A DNA stretch of 5,575 nucleotides, taken from Candidatus Sumerlaeota bacterium (GTDB lineage Bacteria > Sumerlaeota > Sumerlaeia > SLMS01). Where the stretch lies: assembly GCA_020850785.1 (NCBI GenBank), contig JADZDZ010000010.1, positions 1 to 5,575 of the forward strand, read 5' to 3'. The notes under the pieces are model-generated. The model saw only the letters and a list, made by a program, of their open reading frames with translations. It did not search any database and was not told the DNA's origin. Positions 1-5,575 of the stretch are shown here, piece by piece. The translations under genes were made by a program, and so were the position numbers. Numbering within the stretch: the stretch's first letter is position 1; each line of letters begins with the position of its first letter.

Positions 1-393
1 TTCGGCGGACTCGGCACGTATTCCGACCCGGAATTTTCATTTCAGTCCCCGATCGGCATCACGGCGGCGGCGATCATTTCCAACAGCGCGTTGGGCGCTG
101 CCTATCAGGGGGACATGATTGTTGGCGACGTGAACACGGGGCGGCTGTACAAGTTTGAAATGAACGGCACGCGCACGGGGTTCGCGCTCTCAAATCCCGC
201 CCTGACGGACTTGGTGTATGGCACCGGCGACAGCGCGGCGCTTTCGGAGATTCAGTTCGGCAGCGGCTTCGGCGCGGTGACGGACATGAAGCAGGGGCCC
301 GATGGCGCGCTGTATGTGCTTACGTTCTCCAGCTCCAATCGCCTGCTTCGCATCTCAGGACCCTCCAGCGTGGGAGGCTGGGAAGCCATGTAG
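1..393 (+). CDS. Glucose/sorbosone dehydrogenase-like protein (PQQ-dependent sugar dehydrogenase family), 3' partial
   Basis: The reading frame is open from the first base of the window to a TAG at 391-393, giving the last 130 residues; the 5' part lies outside. The family (GSDH, six-bladed beta-propeller) oxidises sugars or related alcohols with PQQ outside the cytoplasm, but the substrate cannot be told here. The assignment rests on co-linear similarity, at roughly half of the residues, to the C-terminal catalytic region of the complete gene that follows (486-2030). Shared blocks include GLGTYSDPEFSF, RLYKFEMN, DLVY and LSEI-FG-FG. The catalytic His and Arg-Asn positions would lie upstream and cannot be checked. 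Unlike its neighbour it stops right after the propeller (ending GGWEAM), with no Pro/Ser/Thr linker and no dockerin-like tail. The gap to the next gene is 92 bp without an evident terminator, so the two may be co-transcribed. Confidence 0.8.
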   Translation, partial: FGGLGTYSDPEFSFQSPIGITAAAIISNSALGAAYQGDMIVGDVNTGRLYKFEMNGTRTGFALSNPALTDLVYGTGDSAALSEIQFGSGFGAVTDMKQGPDGALYVLTFSSSNRLLRISGPSSVGGWEAM

Positions 394-446
394 TGTCTAT
401 ACACCGGCGAAATAGCCATGGACACGAGTGCACGGAACCGTCAGGA

Positions 447-456
447 TTCACGTGAA
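447..456. promoter_or_regulatory. Perfect 10-bp palindrome upstream of the secreted dehydrogenase gene (possible operator)
   Basis: TTCACGTGAA is its own reverse complement and sits about 30 bp before the ATG at 486, in the only intergenic space between the two dehydrogenase-like genes. Its position would suit a regulator site. However, perfect 10-bp palindromes are expected several times by chance in a window of this size, and no second copy or promoter hexamers were recognised nearby. It is recorded as a weak candidate only. Confidence 0.15.
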
Positions 457-485
457 GTTGCATTCCAAAAGACGGCTTTGATCCC

Positions 486-2030
486 ATGACAGTGAAATCC
501 CTGAGGCATCTGGCGGCGGCGCTCATCGCGGCATCGCTCACAACCGGCGCGGGCGCGCAGACACTTTCTGATTCAAACTTGGAATTCACAGGTCTTCGCA
601 CGAGCGGCACCTTGTCCCGCCCCATCGCATTTGTTTTCCTCAACAGCACCGGCACGGATTTCCTGATCGCCGAGCAGGCCACCGGCCAGGTGAAGCGCAT
701 GACGAACGGCGTGGTCTCCTCCACCATTGCGCTCGATCTTGCGGTGAACCTTGGCAGCCTTTCGGAACGCGGTCTTCTTTGTCTGGTCGCTGATCCGCAA
801 TTTGCCACAAATGGATACGTTTACGTTTATTACAGCCCGTCATCCACGTCGTCCGACACAACGGCGAATGCCAGCATCGGATCCAACCACATCGTGGCGC
901 GCTATACGTGGAATTCCGTGAACGGATTGTTGGAAAACCGCACGGTGATTCAAAGCGATCTGCCAATCACAGGCGGGCCCAACCACAACGGTGGCGTGAT
1001 GGTGTTTGGTCCTCCGTCAGCAGCGCCCGCAGATCAGAAACTGTTCATCATCATCGGCGACCTGAACCGCAACAATCAGAACGAGAATTATCCTTCGGGG
1101 CTCGCACCCGATGGCTCCGCGAATGTGCTGCGCATCAACTCCGACGGCACAATCCCCACGGACAATCCATTCTACAACGTTCCCGGCGCGAACTCATACC
1201 TGCAACGCATGTATGCCTACGGCATTCGCAACTCCTTCGGCATGACATTCGACCCGCTGTCCACGCCCAACAACCTGTGGGACACTGAGAATGGAACGAA
1301 CGACTACGATGAAATCAATCTGGTCGCGCCATCGTTCAACAGCGGATGGGAATATTGGATGGGTCCGCAGTCGCGCGGATTTCACCCAACACAAACCGGC
1401 GGGCTTACACAGTACGGCGGATTGGGCACGTACTCCGACCCGGAATTTTCGTTTCGCGTGCCGCCGGCGCTCGCGGCGATTTATTTCGTCGATGGAAACG
1501 GACTCGGCCCGGATTACTACGGTGATTGCATCGTAGCCGATTACAACAACGCGCGGCTCTACAAGTTTGAAATGAACGCGCAGCGCAGCGGCTTCGTTCT
1601 CAACTCATCGGTCCTGCAGGATTTGGTCTATGATAGCGCCGACTCCGGTTCATTGTCAGAGATTCTCTTCGGCACCAACTTCGGCGGCATCACGAGCATG
1701 AAGACCGGCGCGGATGGAAAACTGTACGCGGTATCGCTCGGCGGGAACCAGATTTATCGAATCCAGCGGAAGGCCAACCTGCCGACTCCGTCCCCGACTC
1801 CTTCACCGTCGCCGTCCTCCACCCCCTCCCTGACCCCCTCGGCTTCCCCATCGCCCTCCGTTTCGCCCAGCGCAACCCCCACGGTTTCTCCCAGCGCCAC
1901 CCCTTCCCCCACGCCCTGGGTGATTACCTACCCCACGGACTTCATCAATGCCGCCCCTTTCACTCTGGAGGACGACGACCTGAACACAGACGGAATTGTA
2001 GACTGCAGCGACATTACTCCCCCAAAATAG
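486..2030 (+). CDS. Secreted glucose/sorbosone dehydrogenase-like protein with Pro/Ser/Thr linker and dockerin-like C-terminal loop
   Basis: This is a 514-residue protein. The ATG at 486 is chosen because an in-frame stop lies at 453-455 and the first residues form a good signal peptide: K4 and R7, a hydrophobic Leu/Ala/Ile core at about 9-18, and an AGA site giving cleavage near A24/Q25. No clear Shine-Dalgarno is visible. The catalytic region (about 30-430) has GSDH-family hallmarks. H167 in GGPNHNGG matches the general-base His of soluble PQQ glucose dehydrogenase. R248-N249 in GIRNSFG matches the cofactor-side Arg-Asn, followed by DEINL (D275, E276) and NSGWE (285-289). By family knowledge it would oxidise a sugar or polyol with PQQ and calcium outside the cytoplasm; the substrate is unknown. 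Residues 433-477 are a linker made almost wholly of Pro, Ser, Thr, Ala and Val. The tail (494-514) holds D498-x-N500-x-D502-G-x-x-D506-x-x-D509, a dockerin/EF-hand-type calcium loop, but the protein ends five residues later. It is a tandem paralogue of the gene ending at 393. Confidence 0.85.
   Translation: MTVKSLRHLAAALIAASLTTGAGAQTLSDSNLEFTGLRTSGTLSRPIAFVFLNSTGTDFLIAEQATGQVKRMTNGVVSSTIALDLAVNLGSLSERGLLCLVADPQFATNGYVYVYYSPSSTSSDTTANASIGSNHIVARYTWNSVNGLLENRTVIQSDLPITGGPNHNGGVMVFGPPSAAPADQKLFIIIGDLNRNNQNENYPSGLAPDGSANVLRINSDGTIPTDNPFYNVPGANSYLQRMYAYGIRNSFGMTFDPLSTPNNLWDTENGTNDYDEINLVAPSFNSGWEYWMGPQSRGFHPTQTGGLTQYGGLGTYSDPEFSFRVPPALAAIYFVDGNGLGPDYYGDCIVADYNNARLYKFEMNAQRSGFVLNSSVLQDLVYDSADSGSLSEILFGTNFGGITSMKTGADGKLYAVSLGGNQIYRIQRKANLPTPSPTPSPSPSSTPSLTPSASPSPSVSPSATPTVSPSATPSPTPWVITYPTDFINAAPFTLEDDDLNTDGIVDCSDITPPK
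1782..1916 (+). repeat. Low-complexity Pro/Ser/Thr-coding, pyrimidine-rich tract (linker region)
   Basis: These 135 bases encode residues 433-477 of the secreted dehydrogenase-like protein. The coding strand is dominated by C and T with few purines. The repeat unit is degenerate (PSPT, PSAT, SPS), not an exact tandem array. Such linkers usually separate a catalytic domain from a binding or anchoring module in secreted bacterial proteins and are often length-variable between strains. Here it leads directly to the dockerin-like tail. Confidence 0.8.
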
Positions 2031-2044
2031 GCCGATTCAACGCC

Positions 2045-2068
2045 CGGCGGGCGCCCAACCGCCCGCCG
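2045..2068 (+). terminator. GC-rich hairpin, probable transcription terminator of the dehydrogenase gene
   Basis: Bases 2045-2053 (CGGCGGGCG) pair perfectly with 2060-2068 (CGCCCGCCG), leaving a six-base loop (CCCAAC). The hairpin begins 14 bp after the TAG at 2028-2030. Only a short T-poor stretch (AACCGCATTTCC) follows, so it lacks a classical U tract; it may be a weak intrinsic terminator or a 3'-end-stabilising stem. It separates the dehydrogenase pair from the downstream receiver-domain gene. Confidence 0.5.
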
Positions 2069-2177
2069 AACCGCATTTCCATGCGCAAGAATGCTGAAAA
2101 GGTGGTTGCCAGCCTTCAGGGTGATGCGGTCTGCTCCTGTTTCACTTGATCTAGGTAAAAGTCCCGACAAATCGGCG

Positions 2178-2999
2178 ATGAGCGACCAGAACGGTCAGAA
2201 TGAAAAATATGTGATCCTCCTCGCGCTCGGGAAACCGGACGAAGCGCTGATGTTTGAGGAGCATTTGCAGAAGGAGTTCGGCGACCGGCTGGAAATTTTC
2301 CGGGCGCCATCGGGCTTTGACGCCATGTCGCTCGCGATGAACAAGCCGAAACTCGTGCTGCTGGATCAGCGTTTACCTGATGTGATGGGGTTGGACATGA
2401 TAGAGCCGATCCGCGAGCAGATCGGGCCCGACAACCACCTGATCTTCGTCGGTGGCTCCGGCAAGGCGGGCATCCGCCCCGGCCTGCGCGATGAGGCGCT
2501 AAAGCGCGGCGCGACGGCGCTGTTTGACCGGCCCGTGAAGATCGACCTGTTCATCGACACCCTGAACAAACTGCTTTATCCCCACCCGCCCGAACACCCG
2601 CACCTCAACGGTTTGGAACTGATCGACCTGATTCAGGCCTACCACCACAAGCGCGTGGATCGTACGATCCGCGTGTTCGCCCCCGATGGGCAGGGTGGCT
2701 CGATTTACATGCTGGCCGGTGAGGTGACCCACATCGAATGCGGAGCCCAGCAGGGGTTCCCGGCGATGCTGGAACTGATGAATTGGCGGGAAGGGAACAT
2801 CGGCATCTGGGACGCCTGCCTGTCGCCGGAACGCACGAACAAATCCCCCACGCAGAACCTGATTCTGGACGCCGCGCGCGAAATGGACGAAGGGCGCCGC
2901 GACAAGGCCGAGCAGGGCGACAACACCTCATCGCTGTTCTTCAGCGATGCCGATGCGGAGGAAATCCGCATGAGCGCCCTCGACGAGGAAATCGACTAA
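2178..2999 (+). CDS. Response regulator-like protein: degenerate REC domain fused to DUF4388/PATAN-type domain
   Basis: This is a 273-residue cytoplasmic protein. Residues about 10-133 read as a CheY-like receiver: strand VILLAL, then KPKLVLLDQRLPDVMGLDMI with D63 at the phospho-acceptor position, a GGSG segment (92-95) at the Thr/Ser switch position, and DRPVK with the conserved Lys at 121. The acidic pair that normally follows strand 1 and binds magnesium is missing (A16-L17 in LLALGKPDEA), so phosphorylation may be weak or absent. Residues about 143-238 fit the DUF4388/PATAN pattern: LELIDLIQAY, a GGSIYMLAGEVTHIECG core, AMLELMNWREGNIGIW, then LILDAAREMDE. There is no DNA-binding or enzymatic output domain; the last 35 residues are acidic. 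ATG 2178 is preferred because the receiver fold starts ten residues later. An in-frame ATG at 2091 would add 29 residues of no domain character. No good ribosome site precedes either start. It converges on the HIT gene with a 21-bp gap. Confidence 0.8.
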   Translation: MSDQNGQNEKYVILLALGKPDEALMFEEHLQKEFGDRLEIFRAPSGFDAMSLAMNKPKLVLLDQRLPDVMGLDMIEPIREQIGPDNHLIFVGGSGKAGIRPGLRDEALKRGATALFDRPVKIDLFIDTLNKLLYPHPPEHPHLNGLELIDLIQAYHHKRVDRTIRVFAPDGQGGSIYMLAGEVTHIECGAQQGFPAMLELMNWREGNIGIWDACLSPERTNKSPTQNLILDAAREMDEGRRDKAEQGDNTSSLFFSDADAEEIRMSALDEEID

Positions 3000-3020
3000 G
3001 CGCAGTCCCGGCTGTCAGCT

Positions 3021-3365
3021 TCACCCCGGCGGCCATGCCATCTGGCGCCCGCCCAGCAGGTGAAGGTGAATGTGGTAAACCTCCTGCCCGCCATTATCGC
3101 GACAATTGAACACAAGCCGGTATCCGTCCTTCGCGACGCCTTCGCGGCGGGCGATTTCCGCAGCGACCCAAACCATGTGGCCCACAAGCGATTCCTGATT
3201 GGGCGCCACGTCATCCATCGTGGGGATTTCAATTTTCGGAATGATCAGAACATGCAGCGGCGCCTGGGGCTTGATGTCGTGGAAGGCCAGCACACGGTCG
3301 TCCTCGTAGGCTTTTCGACAGGGAATTTCCCCCGCGATGATTTTTGAGAAGATTGTGGAACCCAT
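3021..3365 (-). CDS. HIT-family nucleotide-binding protein (HinT/PKCI-like purine nucleoside phosphoramidase)
   Basis: This is a 114-residue protein, the usual length for the HinT branch. These small cytoplasmic homodimers hydrolyse AMP linked to amines (phosphoramidates, lysyl-AMP adducts). The N-terminus has TIFSKIIAGEIP, then EDDRVLAFHDIKPQAPLHVLIIPK, both typical of the branch. The histidine triad is intact: H98-I-H100-L-H102-L-L, where the middle His (H100) corresponds to the catalytic nucleophile, and it continues into GGRQMAWPPG, the conserved C-terminal signature. ATG 3365 is chosen because the conserved N-terminus begins there and AAAGGA lies six bases upstream. The frame stays open upstream to about 3974 but that stretch is antisense to the next gene. 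The gene is transcribed away from the large helical-protein gene and towards the receiver-domain gene. It is a broadly distributed gene, so context says little about a special role. Confidence 0.95.
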   Translation of the reverse strand: MGSTIFSKIIAGEIPCRKAYEDDRVLAFHDIKPQAPLHVLIIPKIEIPTMDDVAPNQESLVGHMVWVAAEIARREGVAKDGYRLVFNCRDNGGQEVYHIHLHLLGGRQMAWPPG

Positions 3366-3464
3366 TCGATTTCCTTTTTCGTTGTCCAAAGGCGATGATT
3401 TGAGGACTGTATTTTCCAGATTGAAAAACGCAAGTGAACAACATGCGTGGGACTCCCGAATCTG
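3366..3464. promoter_or_regulatory. Divergent intergenic region, with weak promoter candidate for the HIT gene
   Basis: These 99 bp separate the HIT gene (-) from the large helical-protein gene (+) and must carry both promoters if the genes start here. The middle is more AT-rich than its surroundings. On the minus strand a TTGCGT (3433-3428) and a TACAGT (3411-3406) lie 16 bp apart, a poor match to a sigma-70 type promoter at a sensible distance from the HIT start. I see no convincing hexamer pair for the plus-strand gene and no operator-like inverted repeat. Confidence 0.25.
3372..3377 (-). promoter_or_regulatory. Ribosome binding site of the HIT gene
   Basis: On the minus strand the sequence reads AAAGGA, then six bases, then ATG at 3365. 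It is the clearest Shine-Dalgarno-like site in the window and fixes the HIT start against the long upstream open frame. Confidence 0.65.
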
Positions 3465-5575
3465 ATGAGTGACGCGGACAAGCAGGCTATTGATCAATCC
3501 TTGCGGCATGGCAGGACCAACGAGGCCGTGGCGGCCTCGCAGCGCTACATGACCGCGAACAACAATTCGCGCGAGGCGACCATCGAAGTGGCCCGCACGG
3601 TGGCGGCTGTCTATCGCGACCTGATCGCGCCGCCGGTGCATGAATACGCGGAAAAAATCGTCGCAGCAATTCCCGGCGATGCGGGCGCCACCATCAATAA
3701 GGCGCTCGGCCGCCTGATCCGCATGACGGAGGAATGGGACAAGAAGCTGTGGGAAGTGCATGTGGAGCGCCTTGCGCGCGAAATGCGTGAATGGGTCCGC
3801 ATGAGGCACATCGACGCGGCAACGGCGAACGTTTCGAGATTGATGGCACTGGCGGCGCCCGATCAGCGGGTGCGGCGCGCGCAATACATCGGCGCAACGC
3901 TGGGAACGGTGATCAACAACCAGCGCGAAGCGCAGGAGGTGGTCGCGCGCCTGATCAAGAATCCCACGGAACACTACTGCAATTCCGAATCAATTTCAGC
4001 AATGGAGCAGGCACGCCAGCAGCGCGTGGGGCAGATGGTGGGCGTGAATCTTGACACGCTGGAGCGCGGCTTCATCACGTCGATCACGCAGACCATCGTG
4101 GACATCAAGAATGCGCTGCCGGAACCCAACAAGATGGACGAGCCCGATGAGGCGGCGCTGCGCGACACGGGCGACGTGTTCCGCTCGATCCTGCGCGTGC
4201 CGCTCTGGCGCGAGGACGCGGAACTCTTCATGGACGCGACGAACCTGTTCATCGAATTCGTCCCCAAGCAGCAGACGACGACGGCGAAGGCGGCCAACAT
4301 CGAGGCGCGCGCCTACGGTTCGCTTGGCTACACCGCAAAGAAAACCGTCATGCTCGTGTTCCAGGACGTGGGGCGGAATGCGTTCTTCACTTCGATCTAC
4401 AAGCAATGGGCGAAGGATTTTCAGGGAACCAGCGCCATCAAGCCGATCGTCGAGTTCATGGGGGCGCTGCGGTCGCCGGAATTTTCCGATTTCCTGCAGA
4501 CGCTGAAGACCGACAAGAAAACCGAAGTCCCCGCGGCGCAGGTGGCCACGGCGCTGGGTTCCATCGCCGGTGCGGAATCATCAGCGGCGCTGATGAATGA
4601 CCTGCGCGCGATCCTCCTGCGAAAGCGCATCGAGACCACCGATATTCGCGAAGCCGAAACCCTCATCACGGCGCTTGGGAACATTGTGAAGTCCCCGCGC
4701 ACGGACATCGATGAGCGCCACCGCATTCAGGAATTCCTGCGCCAGCACGTTCCCGAAGACCTGACACGCGTCGCCATCACGACGGTGATGCAGGCCTTCA
4801 CCTACAAGCCGGAGGAACAGCATCCCCATTCCCGTCATTGGGCAACGCGCATCCTTGCGCGGGGGCTGTGGTCGCCTGATGAAACCACGGCGCATCACAA
4901 GGGTGGCGAGCGCCAGGCGTCCGAACTCGGATTCCGCGCGGACATGGTGGATGCGCTGATCAAGTTGGTGGGGAAGGAAGTGCATGTCCTTACGCGCTCC
5001 ATTGAGCCAATGGTGATGCGATACGGCGCGCCCTACATGGCGGCAGCGGAATTGTTTGAGAAGGTCAACGATCCGGAATTTCTTCCCCTGCTGGATCGCA
5101 TGCTGATGAACACGCTGTTGCACGATGAGAATCGCATGAACGCCTACCAGCAGGAATTCTACTGGGATGCCGCCTCGCAGTCGCGCAAGCCCATCACGAA
5201 GGAGAAGCTGCTTATTCCCATCGTGCACGCGATCGGCATCATCGGTGGTGATCGCGCGAAGGAAATCCTGCGGCGTTATCAGGAAGGGATTCAGGCCCAC
5301 AAGTATCCCCCGCCACCGCCGCAGGTTGCCGAATTCATGCAGCGCTTCCTCGGCGCCAGCGTCTTCGCCAGCGCCGCCAGCGAGGAATCAGACGCAGCCC
5401 CCGCCGCCGCGATGGATGAAGCCGAAGTGCACGAACTGGTGAAGGCCATCACGAAAAGCTACCTGCTTACCAGCAAGGAAACGCGCCGCATGAAGAAGAT
5501 CGAAGCGCTGACACGGCTGGCGCAGGGCACACCGCTCGATGCGCTGGATGCGGTGTTTGAGCAACTGGCCGACAA
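3465..5575 (+). CDS. Large helix-rich protein of unknown function with HEAT-like segments, 3' partial
   Basis: One frame runs from ATG 3465 to the right edge, 703 complete codons with no stop, so the protein is longer than 703 residues and its end is not seen. I do not recognise the family. No signal peptide or membrane segment is visible, so a cytoplasmic location is likely. Most of the sequence looks alpha-helical and charged (for example residues 87-125, rich in Glu, Arg, Lys, Trp). Several stretches resemble HEAT/armadillo helices with a recurring hydrophobic-Leu/Ile-Gly turn: around 283-296 (AYGSLGYTAKK), 329-345 (VEFMGAL), 360-380 (VATALGSIAG), 400-410 (LITALGNIV) and 582-605 (LLIPIVHAIGIIGGDRAKEIL). 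A five-proline run (615-619) and an Ala/Ser/Glu-rich stretch (about 630-652) look like a flexible joint before another helical part. No enzyme motif was found. The likely role is a protein-interaction scaffold, by inference only. ATG 3465 (MSDADKQ) is preferred; GTG 3447 is the only other start after the in-frame stop at 3435. Neither has a clear ribosome site. Confidence 0.75.
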   Translation, partial: MSDADKQAIDQSLRHGRTNEAVAASQRYMTANNNSREATIEVARTVAAVYRDLIAPPVHEYAEKIVAAIPGDAGATINKALGRLIRMTEEWDKKLWEVHVERLAREMREWVRMRHIDAATANVSRLMALAAPDQRVRRAQYIGATLGTVINNQREAQEVVARLIKNPTEHYCNSESISAMEQARQQRVGQMVGVNLDTLERGFITSITQTIVDIKNALPEPNKMDEPDEAALRDTGDVFRSILRVPLWREDAELFMDATNLFIEFVPKQQTTTAKAANIEARAYGSLGYTAKKTVMLVFQDVGRNAFFTSIYKQWAKDFQGTSAIKPIVEFMGALRSPEFSDFLQTLKTDKKTEVPAAQVATALGSIAGAESSAALMNDLRAILLRKRIETTDIREAETLITALGNIVKSPRTDIDERHRIQEFLRQHVPEDLTRVAITTVMQAFTYKPEEQHPHSRHWATRILARGLWSPDETTAHHKGGERQASELGFRADMVDALIKLVGKEVHVLTRSIEPMVMRYGAPYMAAAELFEKVNDPEFLPLLDRMLMNTLLHDENRMNAYQQEFYWDAASQSRKPITKEKLLIPIVHAIGIIGGDRAKEILRRYQEGIQAHKYPPPPPQVAEFMQRFLGASVFASAASEESDAAPAAAMDEAEVHELVKAITKSYLLTSKETRRMKKIEALTRLAQGTPLDALDAVFEQLAD

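Noticed and set aside
1782..1916. Possible CRISPR-like or minisatellite array in the repetitive tract
   Set aside because: The repetition is degenerate and in frame with a Pro/Ser/Thr protein linker. There are no fixed-length repeats or spacers.
2019..2100. Frameshift hiding the rest of a dockerin after the C5 run
   Set aside because: Both alternative frames past the run were read. Neither contains a second calcium loop or a dockerin-like helix.
2164..2175. Small inverted repeat CCGA-CAAA-TCGG just before ATG 2178
   Set aside because: A four-base-pair stem is too short to claim as a regulatory hairpin; it is expected often by chance.
2091..2177. Earlier ATG for the receiver-domain gene
   Set aside because: It would add 29 residues without domain character and begin 22 bp after the terminator-like hairpin. 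The receiver fold fits the start at 2178, though the longer form is not excluded.
3366..3974. Long upstream extension of the HIT reading frame on the minus strand (about 200 extra residues)
   Set aside because: It is antisense to the 5' part of the large plus-strand gene, has Arg/His-rich composition unlike a folded protein, and the HIT family starts at the ATG at 3365, which has its own ribosome site.
4051..4506. Plus-strand open frame of 151 codons with very Arg/Ser-rich translation
   Set aside because: It is an out-of-frame shadow of the large helical-protein gene; the low-complexity Arg/Ser composition is typical of reading GC-rich codons in the wrong frame.
4581..5300. Minus-strand open frame of 239 codons
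   Set aside because: It lies entirely inside the plus-strand frame, which is coherent for 703 codons. It shows no recognisable domain and looks like a GC-driven antisense shadow.

Overview
The window is moderately GC-rich bacterial DNA with dense coding and short intergenic gaps. The organism cannot be fixed from it. One secreted protein has a long Pro/Ser/Thr linker and a dockerin-like calcium loop, and a receiver domain is joined to a DUF4388/PATAN-type domain. Both are common in little-cultured, polymer-degrading or soil/sediment lineages (for example Sumerlaeota/BRC1-like, PVC-related or deltaproteobacterial groups). That placement is a low-confidence inference.

Layout from left to right. 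(1) 1-393 (+) is the 3' end of a glucose/sorbosone dehydrogenase-like gene (PQQ sugar dehydrogenase fold), cut by the window edge. (2) 486-2030 (+) is a complete, secreted paralogue of the same family with a signal peptide, a six-bladed propeller-type catalytic region, a 45-residue Pro/Ser/Thr linker and a terminal fragment resembling one dockerin/EF-hand calcium loop. A 9-bp GC-rich hairpin at 2045-2068 follows its stop codon and is a reasonable terminator candidate. (3) 2178-2999 (+) is a receiver (REC) domain fused to a DUF4388/PATAN-like domain; its receiver domain lacks the usual acidic pair. (4) 3021-3365 (-) is a HIT-family (HinT/PKCI-like) nucleotide-binding hydrolase with an intact histidine triad, converging on gene 3. 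(5) 3465 to the right edge (+) is a very long reading frame, at least 703 codons with no stop in the window. It encodes a soluble, helix-rich protein of unknown function with HEAT-like segments, divergent from the HIT gene.

Functionally, genes 1 and 2 form a tandem pair of extracytoplasmic oxidoreductase-like proteins made by duplication. The other three genes look like cytoplasmic signalling or housekeeping genes with no clear link to that pair or to each other. I found no mobile element, CRISPR array, tRNA or rRNA, and nothing that amounts to a recognisable new multi-gene system. The points most worth following up are the large orphan helical protein, the truncated dockerin-like tail and the degenerate receiver domain.
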